From: Tenrec ecaudatus
Taxonomy: Eukaryota > Chordata > Mammalia > Afrosoricida > Tenrecidae
DNA length: 64,000 bases
Direction of reading: 5' to 3'
Assembly (NCBI RefSeq): GCF_050624435.1
Contig: NC_134541.1
Span: 12,206,995-12,270,994 of the forward strand
Numbering within the stretch: the first letter of the stretch is position 1; each line of letters begins with the position of its first letter. Positions 34,451 to 47,100 of this stretch are shown piece after piece. A program made the translations under genes and the position numbers. Under the pieces are notes generated by a model. That model had not been told where the DNA came from. It did not search any database and was given only the letters and a program-made list of their open reading frames with translations.

Positions 34451-37400
34451 CTGTTTAAAATGAAAACAGAACAATGACAGACACACTGCTTTAAGAAGAA
34501 AACAACAAACACCACCGCCACTTATTTATCTGCAGCTCAAATCTGTACAGAAAGGCTGTCTGAAATGCTGTGGGTACATAAACAAACTAGTTAAATATTA
34601 ACTTATGCTAATCAGTTCATAATGGTAGTGTAAGACTCAGATGTGCCATACCCAAAAAGAGCCACTAGGGGGAACTCGCGGACACCGCCCCCGCCCCCAA
34701 GGAACAGTTGTTAGTATGAACGTTGAACAAAAATGCAGAAAAGCAGGACTCAGAATGGACACAGAGTATCTTGCCCGTCACCTTATTAGATGCAGCAACC
34801 GCTATCTGTGGCAACATTTTCCACCACGGTGACAAGAAAAACAAAGTACGTTCACTGGCCTAGTACAACTCTGCTTTTAGAAAGAGCCACACCAAGCAGG
34901 CAAGCAAGTGAAGTGGGTGCATATCAAATACAAGAATTTGGTCTCTGTAATCGCAATCATGCAGCCTCCGCCCTGGGTTTTCTGGGGGAACTTTCAGACC
35001 TTCCTGTCCCCATTTCTGAGAGGGACAGAGGTGCAAGGGTTTGGATTTCCTGCCTGTGAAGTGCGGCAGTGCCCTGGCATCTTGTGTTTGGTGGGGACGG
35101 GGTCAGCAGGGGTGGGAAGGTCTCTGGTGGCCTGGGGAAGGTGCCTGTGGCGTCTGTGGCCCAGTTGCAGCCCCTTCCCTCCCCTCCCCCTGGCCCTATC
35201 TCAAAGGGGCTGTGGGGAATCATGGAGAAGACTACACCTGAGTTTTCAAGAGACCCTGAAAGCCAGTTTTTATGTAAAGCCATTCCTATTTAAATGCTGA
35301 CAATTAAAAACAAACTAACAAAACCCTTGTGGGGGTTAAATAAACACATCTGGGGGTTAAAATCATTACACCCAAACCCACACCTCTCTCTGCTGTCAAC
35401 AAGGGCAAACAGGCCTGGGAATGACTGGGCAGGGGGAGACCGGCCACCGGCAAAAAAGTCAGCAAAAAGCCGGGGCTGGGGGCACGACAGTGATGTCAGC
35501 AGCAAAGAACATTGAAATCACGTTTTTAAAAGCCGTCACCCATGTGTCTGAATGCATAAGCTGTCAGAAACTGATGACAGCGGAACGGAACATCAAAAGC
35601 CAGGGCCTCAGGACTAAATGACTACAATCTTCTCCATGGGTCTGAACTACTGAATTGAATACGCCAGTAAAATGGTGGGGGAAAACAAGGCAGTAAAAAT
35701 CCGAGATAAAGGGCTCTTCTCACAGAAAGGTCCCAGCCTCACCAGCACCTGTGAATGCGTGGGCGCCCCAGGTTAGCACCCAGAGGGTCCCACCTCACAG
35801 TCAGCCTTACTGCCTAACACCCACAATCCCAAAGCAGATCTGCTGCTTTCCGGAGTCTGACTCGGTCTGACCCTAGCCCCGAGGGATTCCCGAGCTGTGG
35901 ATGTTTGCACAAGCAGACGGCCGGTCAATGTCCCTCCCGTCATTGTCCCTCCCGAGGTAGGGCTCATAGGCTACAGAAGCTGGCCTTCTGGCTAGCAGCT
36001 GGCTGCTTTAACTGCAGCGCCACCAGGCTCCTCACAGCTTTGCCTAATGAATGAGAAGAGTCAAGCTGGTGTCAAACTGCCGTTCCTGGTGCTGCTTAGT
36101 CTTCCACAAGGAGCCTCAGAGGAATTCAAGACTGAGGGCCTGAGTTTTTGCTATGCCCCCCACCCCCAATACTTGGGGTGCTCGTTTATAAAGTATTTAC
36201 ATCGAGTTCTTACTGGCAAAGAGGTCTTTGTAATTGGGCTTTGGAAATAAAGCCATTAACACAACAGTATTTCTTTGGCAAGAGCTGGCCAAAATACTAT
36301 CAAAAACAGTTGTCTATTGAGTGTTTTCTCAAAACTGAGTATTTTCACTGAACAATAATCTATCATGAAAGCCTACGTAACCAGGAGGAAGCACATTCCA
36401 GACCACACAAACTGAGAAGCCAACCGAGTTGCCCACATACCTACTCCTGGGAAACCCGACCCAAACAGCCCCAAATCTGCATAATTTGGCAGCCCAGCCA
36501 GACTAGTTTGAATGCGCTCTGCCTAATTCTCAAAAGCAATGTGCCCCGGCACAAAGGCACCTTTGTCCGCCCATCTAGCTAATCAGTTTCCAGCCACTGG
36601 GAAAAGAACTATTCTGGCATAAAGCCAGGGCTGCAGGGTGTTCACCGAAAAAGTGTAAAGGTGAGGGTCCACGGGGACAGAGCACACGTCCTGGGAGGGA
36701 CTGCGTGTCGAAGTAGGGGACTGCTAGAAACCCCAGGCACTGATACAAAGCCCAGTTTATGCACCCACCGGTGACAAGCTTACTTACGGGCTACCCCCAG
36801 CCAAGTGGAATACCCAAAGACCCACCCAGGAGGCTTCCCAACAGTCAAATCACCTCCCTCACCTCCTTGCACAAAATCATGCTCCCAGGTGCCCCCTCAG
36901 GAGCCTTTCACACTTCAAACAAACAAACTAAAGTCACTGCCAAAGAGTGGATGCTGCCGACTCACGGCAACCCCACAGGGCCAGGTTGCACTGCTCTCCC
37001 GTGAGGCCACAGCATCTTTCTCCAAGGAGTGGCTGGTGGTGGTGAACTGCCTACCCAACATGTAACCACTAGGTCATTCACTCTTTAAACAGTGATTCTG
37101 AAAGCCTGGTCCCCTTCCCTCCCAGAGGGCAGGCAAGTCAGAGAACTGGGCCACATGGCGCAGGATAACCAAACATGACGGCCTGCCATAAGTTAAAGGC
37201 AAACCTCCCTGCACAGTAGCAAACAACAGTTCCTGGTATTGGCATCAAGGAAGCCTAGCACCACGTCCCGTTTGATGGTCAGGATTTTGGATGGCAGGGA
37301 AAAAAATTAAAGAATTTCTTCAGGGTTCTAATCCAGGACCTAAGAAATCCTTTCTGTAAAGAGTCAGAGAACCAATGTTTTAGGTGCTGCAAAGACAACA

Positions 37401-38153
37401 TGTAACTGAGCTTGGTTGCTTTCCAATAAAACTTTATAGAAACAGGCAGCCTTGTGGACTCTACCCAATCTTTGTTCTAGTTCAAAAGAGTTCAATGAAA
37501 TCGATTTGGCACACTTGAAAATGGATAGACATCATTTAAAGTAAGATTCAGATTTTAAAGACTTTTCCTGTTAAGAAGAACCCATCACCAGATACTGAAT
37601 AAGCACCTATGTACCAGGCCCTGTGCTCTGTGCTGCAGAGTCAGGAAACAAGAGAGATGTTGCCGGCTGTCCTGGTGCTCAGAATTGAGAAGACAGCAGC
37701 TAATACATACTTTCAAGTGACTGCGTGCTTCTGCAGTGGTGTGGGAAAGCTGTGAAGGAGGCCATGCTGTGGGGGGTGGGGTGGGGAGTGTGAGGGTCGT
37801 CCCTGGTTTGAGGGAGAAGGAGAGGCGTCTCAGGAGGGGAGTGAGTTTCGTGCACGGAGACTGGAACAGGCCTGCTGGAGGAGATAGTCCAGCAAAAGGG
37901 AGGGGAGAACATTCCAGGGTGGGGGTGGGGTGGGTGAAGACTGAAAGGAGGCTGGAGACTGGGGCCAAGCAGACAGACCTCCAGGGATAGGCATGGCTGG
38001 GGGCTCTAGCATGAGGGCAAAGGGCAGCGGAAGAAAACCTAGACTTTCAGCAGGCCTGGCTGGTAATGGCCATCTCATCAGCTGCTTTGCAAACTCACTC
38101 AAACCACAAACTGGAGAATGGAGGCCTGTGTGTGTGTCTCTCTCTCTCCCTCC

Positions 38154-38184
<31 letters not shown>

Positions 38185-41100
38185 GAGTGGGGGTGGAGCG
38201 GGGAGCTACTGAGGTAATTTATGACAGTGTCTTGGCTAGAGCAGAGGCAGTGGTGTGGAGAAGACAAATATGAAAAATAATTAAAGACACTTAACAGGCT
38301 TGGTGACTGGTTCAAAAATAGTTATGTGACACATGCAGGTCATGAGCAACTGACGTCATCTTCTAAGATGTTACTTCACCTTGTCTGTCTTTCTTTTTTA
38401 GCTTTCTACTCCCATAAAGAGTTACAATATTGGAAATCCACGGGGCAGTTCTACCCTGTCTTACAGAGTTACTCGATGGCAGTTTGATTTTGGGTTTATA
38501 CCTTGAGCCAAACTAGTGAGCTACTACTGAAATTATATATACATATATCTCCTTTGACTATTTTAAAATGGGACTCTGACTCATTCCCATGTAACCCTAA
38601 AATGCCTCTATAAAATACAGGTCAGGGCCAGGGAAAGGCCCGAAACGCTGCAGAAGCCGTCACAGGCGTCTGCTTCACAAGGCTGCGTGGGGACCCTGTT
38701 TAGTGCAAAGGCCATCCATCTGCTGTTTCCAACAAATGTCCGTGGCTAAGACCCGGATGTAGCAGTGTGTGGAAGAAGGATGGAGGTACAGTGGGCCCTT
38801 CTGGGGGGTGATCCTTTGAGCAGCTCTGGAGATGAGGTGCCAACGGGTCCCAAAGCCAAGCTGGGAGCCTTGCTGTATTCCAGACCAAAGAGGCTGGGGC
38901 AGACCCAGTGCTTCAAGGGCCCTGTTAATGTTAGGAAACCGTGTGTGCCATGCCAACTACTTCAACCAGAAGCCAGGCCCAGGCCCGCTCTGTGCCTTAT
39001 CCTCCTTCCCCTCACATCAGGAGGCTCTAACCCCAAGAAGGGGAGGAGGGAGTTTATGTGTCTGGGGGGTGGGGGTGGGCAGAGGATCTCTCTATGAAAA
39101 TCACTTTCAGGGAATCAGGTTTTTGTTTTGCTCGGCTTCCACAATAGTCTGAGAAAAAGAGCCCAGGGTTTTTCTTCTAACAAAATGATTTTAAACCAGA
39201 AAACTTCAAGATAGGCAATATAACACTCTTTCAAGGTCTGGCCATCCACATTCCATCTTGAGGTTGAACTTCAAGGAAACGTTCAATAGCTGAATGTATC
39301 AGATTTCAAAAGACCACTTGGTCCCAAATCATAAAATGTGTTTATTTTTTTCTCTAAAACAATCCTTTGATACCCTGCCCCATGTAATCGCTACCCTGTT
39401 GATTCCTTAGTTGGCGTCACCAAGTCAAGAAAAAAGGAAACCTGGGGACAAGCGGTAAGTTTTGATTATGTTTCACACAATGCTGAATTTAGCATCCCTC
39501 GAGGTTCACATAAGAAGCGTTGGTGACAGTGAGTGTTTAACTGCTAAACCTCAAGGTTGTTGGTTCAAACCCAAAGTCACTCCCAGAGGCCAAAGATGAG
39601 GCTCTCTGCTCTGGGACGCCTTATGCAGGGTGGCTCTGAGTCAGTCAGCACTGACTTGATTGATGGCAGTGGGTTTTGGAAGGTTCACGTGAACTCAGCT
39701 TGCTACTGGGTGCATCTGTTGAGTGTCTTGACATAAAGAAAGGAGTACCGAGAAGAACCACATGGCACGGGGGTGCTGGGGCTGCCTGTCACCCATTGAG
39801 ATGCTCAGTGGTAATAAATGTGAACAAGTTAACTCCCGGTCTTCCTGAATTTGGGGAGCTGGTAAAGGCAGGCAGTTCAAAACCACCAGCTGCTCCCTGG
39901 GAGAAGAGTGGGCTTTCTACTCCTGTAAATGGTCCTGGAAAGCCACAGAGGGTTGCTGTAAGTCAGCACTGACTGGACAGAAGGGGGAGTTTTGGTTTGG
40001 GGTCATGGTGGGCGGGTGCACTTCCCTGAGGAAGTTGTTTCTGGAGTGGGATGGAGAGTAGCCAGGGCAGCCCTTCAAAAAGTAGGCTGTCCAGGTTTGA
40101 GGGGCGGAAGGTGGGCCTGGGTGGCTGGCTGTGCCGCGGAAGCAGGAGATCGGGAGAAGCTGGGGCTGGGCAGGCCTGGTCAGGTGACCAGCACCTGGTT
40201 GTGACGGGAAGCCAGAAGGAGCATTCAGGCAGAAAAATTGGCCAAATCACTTTCACTCATTGCTAAACTCATAGCCGTATTACATTTTTAATTTTTTAAA
40301 TGAAAATCTTTTACTGAATGGACTGTTTACTTCAAAGTCCATGGGTTAATATTTTGGCAACTTTATCTCAACTACACAGAAAGCTCTGGTCCACACAGGT
40401 ATGATTTCTAAATTACAAAACAAAAACCTTCCAACCAAAACACCAAACCAAATCCACTGCCATCAAGTCTGTACCAATTCGTGGGGACCCTACAGGACAG
40501 GGTAGAACTGCCCCCTGGGTTTCTGAGGCTGTAACTCTTTCTGAGAGTCGAGAGTCTCCCTCTCCTCCCATGGAGGAGCTGGTGGTTTTGACCTGCTGCC
40601 CCTGCGGTTAGCATCCTAATCAGTAACCACTATACCAACCGGGCTCCTAAAAACCTTCAAAGGGTTTAATAGATACAAAGGTAAGACATCTAACTCCAAT
40701 TTTATACCCAAACCAAAAAAATCAAACCTGCTGTCAAGTCACTTGCACATCATGGTGACCCTAGCGGACGGAGTAGAGATACTTCACGGGGTGACCAGGG
40801 CCATCATCTTTATGAAAGTTGTTGGCTGTATTGTCCTCCTGGGGGGGAGTGGCTGGTGGGCTTGAGCCCTGGAGCTTTTCCTTGGCAGCGGAGGGCTCTA
40901 ACCACTGCACCACCAGAGACCCACTCTCAAAAGCTGCGACACTGACCCCACCATCACAGGTCATTGCTCCATGACACACAGGCCTGTGGTGCCATAACTT
41001 GGCGCCCACAGCCTTCCTCACACGGGGATAACAGCCAACGGTTATCAGATGGCTCCAGCTTAATAACAGTCATTTTATATTTGTGTACGTAACCTCAATG

Positions 41101-44100
41101 GCAACGACGTTTTCAAAGAAAATTACAACTGTAATTTGCTAGCACCAGGAAGGCCTGTCATTCAGCATAATTATTCAACGTCTTCAGCCAAAAAGGACCA
41201 AGTGCCGCAACTTCCCCGTTCTCCTGTCCTGGTGGCGGTCTTCTCCTGCGTCCCATCCGCTGCCCGCCCCAGCTCCCTCTCCACTCACCCTGTGCCTCCG
41301 CCCACAGTTCCAGCACTTCCCAGTAGGTGGTCTACTCTTTCTAAGTGCCCGTCTACCGTCTTCGATTTCCTGCAGGCTGTGCCCAATTCACCGGCCTCAG
41401 CATCTTCCGGGTTCTACAACCAAACTCATCACTGTCTTTCCTGGATCCATCTCTCTTCCAGATCCCACTTGCCACCAGGCTCAAAACCATACAAGCGAGT
41501 CTTCGTTGGTTTCCCCTTGGGCTCTCTGCCACTCTGCGCTGGGCGCGAGAACCAAGCTCTCCCTCCCCTTTGCCTCCACTGTCCCTTAAGGAACCCTGGA
41601 GGTGCAGCAGCTAAACACTGGCAGTTCAAACGCCCCTGGTAGCCCTGCAGCCGAAAGGCCTGGCATGAGCTTCCACGGGATCACGGCTGAGAAAACCATG
41701 CTGGTCAGTGCTACTCCTTCACGTGGGTTCCCTGTCTCAGAAAGGACTTGACAGGAGCCAGCAACCAGTTCCCACCATCCTGCACGGGACACCGGACAGC
41801 CTCCCAGCAGCTACTCCAGCTCCTTGTTCCCTAGTGTGAACCCCTGCTGCACACGTCTTCCTACTCAAACAGCCAAGTCCCTGCCATCACCTCCCTGTTA
41901 GACAGCTCGGGCATCCACTGCAGGCGGGGGAACGCCTGACTGTGAAAGCCAAGTCATGCACGCTATGTTACCCTGAGAGGTTTATTTTGTCACTAGACTT
42001 TAGTTCCTCCAAATCCAGAGAAGTCAAGATACACAAGCAGTGGAATGTCAAAGGCCTGGGAGTGGGCCAATGCTTATCAAGGGATTCGAACTAGTTTCCC
42101 TTCCAGGGAAATCCCTTACCCATTCTCACAAGCCAGCTGAGCTTCTTTCTACAAGCTGACTGGTTTACTACACGGGAAGACTTTAATGATCTCACCCACA
42201 CTGGGCTCCCCACTCTGACCAGGGATGCTCCAGGAATAAATGGCAAAAGCAGGATTCCTATCAGACACATATACACGTGGGAACGCACGGCCATGATTTC
42301 AAAGGCTTTCTGGCAAAGCAACCATCAATGTTCACATCGCCTAAAATAATTATTGGCTCCCTAACTTCCAGGTAATTATAGTTTTATATTTTTCCAGTGG
42401 AAAATATTCTAAAACCTTCCCCGAGTGCCCACGACAGGCCAGCACTGCGCTCAGCTCATCTGGTCTCATGCTGGCACACACTCATGGACCAAGACTCAGG
42501 AGAACTTCCCTCCGTGTACTTATTCGGCAGAAAACCTAAAAGCTGGGATGTTTCTCTACCTGCAAAGCTACACACTTTCCACCATGCCTTTCTGAATGGA
42601 CAGCAATCACTCTAGGAGTCAATAAATTCCTAGTTTCTACAGAAGGCCAAATGAGTCATCAAAAACATAAATTATCTAGAAGTCTTAGGTAACTCAGTGC
42701 AATGTAAAGACAGGAATCAAACCAATGCTCCCAAATGTTTTAACCTACCGTATATACTCATGTATAAGCTGAGTTTTTCAGCACTGGAGTTTGACTTATA
42801 CCTGGGTCAGTGGTACCCCAGCGAGGTTTAACATCTCAGTGGTACCCCAGCGAGGTTTAACATCTCTCGGTGTTTGCCGTTACTCGGCTGTTCATTCAAA
42901 GTCCCGCTGACACTACAGGGCTTTGAATGTTTGTTTACTCACCTCTAACCAATCAGAGTCATCCTATGACGTGGACAACTCCAATTCACAGAAGCACTCG
43001 TAGTGATTCACTTACGTCGGCAGCTGAACTGGTAAGGATGTGTCTGTGGCTGCGCTCAGTCTCTCCCCTCTGGTCTCTGTGTTAATTCACATCCTGCATT
43101 TCCCACCCTAGGCTTATACTCGAGTCGACCAGTTTTTCTGGTTTCCCAGGTAATAATTCGGTACCTCGGCTTACACTCGGGTCAGCTTATATTCAAGTGT
43201 ATACGGTACTTGTTAACATCGGAAGATGATGTTCACAACACATTGTCACCAAGTCTGTGACAATGTCTATCTATGTGCCTCTCAAGGGGGAAGCAAGTGT
43301 GTCTGACACAATGTCTAGTAGAAAGTGTGGTACTTACCCTTCTTTTGAATAAAAATCCTCAGCAGCGGATTGGCTGTTGAGACGGCTTTGTGGTAATTAT
43401 CATCGTTATTTATAGGTAGTAAGTCTCCGTGGATGTCTGCATAGCCCACTAAAACATCCATGTTGGGGATCTTATGAACATGTTGTAGCAATCCGTAAAA
43501 CTCTTCAAATTTTCCAGGTTTTGATCTTTCCAGCGAAAAACGACGAAATTCAGCTCCAAACTGTAAATACGACAAACACACAAAGGTTTGGGAAAAAAAC
43601 AAAAATACCAACCAAACACGACAAACAGCTTCTACCTAAACCACAACACAATGCTTAAAAAAAAAAAAAAAAAGGTGTGCCTACCCAGGGACACCAAAAT
43701 AAATAAATAAAGGATTAGCAGACCACCTTTCCTTCAGAAAGAAGCTATGCCTAGTGCCCAAGCCCACTGTCATAAACCTTATTCTGAGGAGGGAGAACTC
43801 CACATGGCAGGCCCAGCAATGTGGGTACCCGCTCACCATTAACTGCTGCATCTCTGAAAGAGGTTAATCCCTGGGGATTCTGCCTGCCTGCCCACCTGGG
43901 GACTGTCCAGACTGGTGACTAGGCTCCAACAGTGCCTGGAGACCACACCCTGACAGCAGAAGGCTCCTGACAGCGAGCGGAGAGTGGCCCACAGATGTGC
44001 CCGTCCTTATTTCGAGCATTAGCGGCAAAAAGGGAGCAGCTGCTTGGCCTCTCCCACAGACGGAACCCCAGTCACGGGATATGACGAGGGCTCGCAGCAA

Positions 44101-47100
44101 GACACACCAAATTGATGGTGCACTCCTTGGCATAAGGTTACTATACAAATGAAGTAGATGCAGTAAAAAAAGAAAGACGAGATCAGTAGCAACTCTCTCC
44201 TATGTTACAAAAAGCTTTATTAACACACCAACTATATGCCCGTTATCCAATGAATGCAACAAATGTTTATGTGGCTGATGCAGAACTAGGCCCAAGAGAC
44301 TGAAAGGCTCACTCACGCCTGCTCCAGAAACTCTCCAATTAGTGGTGAAGAGAACAATTACACCAGAGAGCTATCACGGGATCAGACACGCAGGAAGGGG
44401 CCCGCCTCCATCAAGGCGGCCGGTTCTCCCCCCAGTTCAGTTCCGCAGCTTGGCCTCCCTACGCCACAAGGGCACCTCTTCCTTCCAAGTGCCGGCATTC
44501 TCCATCCAGCCCACAAGCAGCAGGACGTCTCCCTCGCTATGGGACTAGCATGCTCTTTCCTCAGATGTGGAAGTCTAAGGAGAAAAGGTTCAGTCGCAGT
44601 CCCTTAAGTTTTAGAACTGTTCAGGCATGGCTGAGGAAAACAGCGTTCTAAAGGCTAGCTTCACTTTCAGACTAGAAATCAATCAATCAATCAATAAGCA
44701 AATGCTTTTTGGAGGTCTTTGTCCACGGAACCTGTTTTCCTTTGATCAATTATTAGCAAGAGAGAACTGCCGAGACAGCCCGGAAGCATCGCTCACGAGG
44801 GTCCGTGGCTCTCCCCACGGGCTCCACGGTGTGTGTGGATCCCCAGTCTTCTCAGCTTCGCCCGAGTTCGCCAGTCTGCAGTTCCACGCACGACTCAGGG
44901 GTATTACTGGTAGGTTCGACCATTCAGCAGTCGACCCATGCTTGCCTCAAATAAATCATCAGAAAGTTTCCAAAACACATTCCTGAAGCATAAACATTAA
45001 CATTGCTCTGGAGAAGAAGGTGACTCACACTGAGGGCTCTCAAAACTGCGGTCACACCTTCACGGTTCAGTCAATAAAAACTCGGGGAACACCCTTCCTA
45101 TCAGTTAGTCTTCCGATGTTATCAAAAGTCTTAGCTTCTCCTCCATTTTCTCAATTCTGGGCTCATGCTGGGAAGCGGCCACTGCTCCCCGACTCCCACC
45201 AGGGCTCCTCACTGGCCCTGCAGTGTGAGTGGGAAGTGCTGTTTCTCTGAGCCGCTGTCACAGCAACCCCGGCAGGCAGAAGAGAAGCCACGGAAAGTTC
45301 CTGGGTTCCCAAGGCTGTGCCCTTTCAGAAGCAGGTCTCGAAGCCGTTTCCCAGGCACCCCTGAGTGGGCGGGAACCACCAAGCTTGGGGCAGCAGCCTG
45401 GTTTACCCATTTGTGCCACCTATCAACTCTGGTCATGGGAAGGGCACTTAGCAAGGGAACACTCCCATTTGGGGGCTTCAATGTTTTTTGTTAAAGCTCT
45501 GGATAAAAATTCTTTGCTCAATATTAGATTTTTTTAAACTCATGTTTGAAATATTATCATAAACACAATAAGGAAATTGTATGGCTTCTCAGTCGCTGTG
45601 CCTTTTTGCAAACGTTGGCAGGAAAGGACACACAAGAGAAATTGTTACGCTCTTTGCTGCAAAACAGTAAGATTAAGAGAACTTTTTACTCCCTACTAAG
45701 ATAAAACTCAAATCCATTCAGCAACTATTCACAAAATGCACCATTGACAACTAGCCTCAGGGACCCTGTAAACCCCCTATGTGGTTGGGGTCCGGATCCA
45801 CTCCAGGGACGTGGAATTTAGTTTGTCTCAGCCTTTAGGAAACCATGATTCCTCTCCCCAGCTATCAGCTGGCCTCCTAGAAATGCACCCTTAACGCGAC
45901 GATTCTTTTAGCCTCTGAACAACCGCTAGGAAGTGTTGTCATTGCCTCTGTGGTTAAAGCACTGGGACGCAAACCAAAAGGTATGAAGGCCGCCAGCCAC
46001 TACTCTGTGCAAAGAGATGTGGCAGTCTGCTTTGGTAAACCTCCTAGGCTTGGGAATACCACAGGGCATCCTCCTCTGTCCTGTAGGATTGCCGTGAGTT
46101 GGAATGGGCATCAGGGCCTCGGGTTTACCTTGGTTCAAAGACTGTTCCAAGGTTAAAGGACACCACTGGGTTTATAGAGAACTTTCTTAACTCTGGAGAA
46201 ACAATTAGGAAGATAAATCAGTTACCAAAGACAAAACCACATGGCAGCCAGTATCGCAGACCCAACAGGTGATGTTTGCACTTCCCATTCTTCCACTATC
46301 TGTACCATTAGCTCTCCCCTCCAGGAGCAAAGATGATAAAGGGGATGATTCTATTCTGGATGTGGAACAAAAAGAAGTCGTAAAACAGGAGAGTTCTGTT
46401 TGCGACCTGATAGGTTTTGTGGGGAAAATATGGTGAGAACATCAAAGCAGTGTAAAAGGAAACACTGCTTCAAGAATCTGCCCCAGAATTTTTGACAGCT
46501 GCTTAGATGACAAGCAGAGAAGCACTGGTGGCCTAGTGGTTACGCGTTGGGCTGGGAACTGCAAGGCCGGCAGTCCGAAACCACCTGTCACTCCGAGGGA
46601 GAAAGAAGAGGCTGCCAAGCGTCATGAAGTCTTGGAAACCCACAGGGCAATTCTGTTTTGTCCTCTAGGGTCTCAAATGACTCAGGCGTGACTTGAGAGC
46701 AGTGGGTTTGGGAAAATGACAACCATTAAAAAGCACACGTGTTACAACAGACAGCAGGGAAGTCCCTGTGCCCGCCCATCATTACAATAAGGGAGCTGGC
46801 TCCCATGCCATTCAGGCATGCTCTCAGGTGGCCTTGATTCAATAGTGACTTGGCTCACTCAAAGGGTGCACCAGACACCACGGATACCAGGGGTGGGGGT
46901 GAGGGGGCGCTTCAAACAGTTTGTGGAATTAAAAGATAATGGAATTTTCCCATGAACTGAAATCCCCTTGCAGTTTGCTTACAGAGTATGATAGCCCCCT
47001 GCCATAGAGTGGATTGCACTACATAGAAACTCCTATGTGGGATTTCTACACTTGATCTTAGCCAAAAGGCCGAGAAGCGATCCCATGTGGGATTTCTAAG

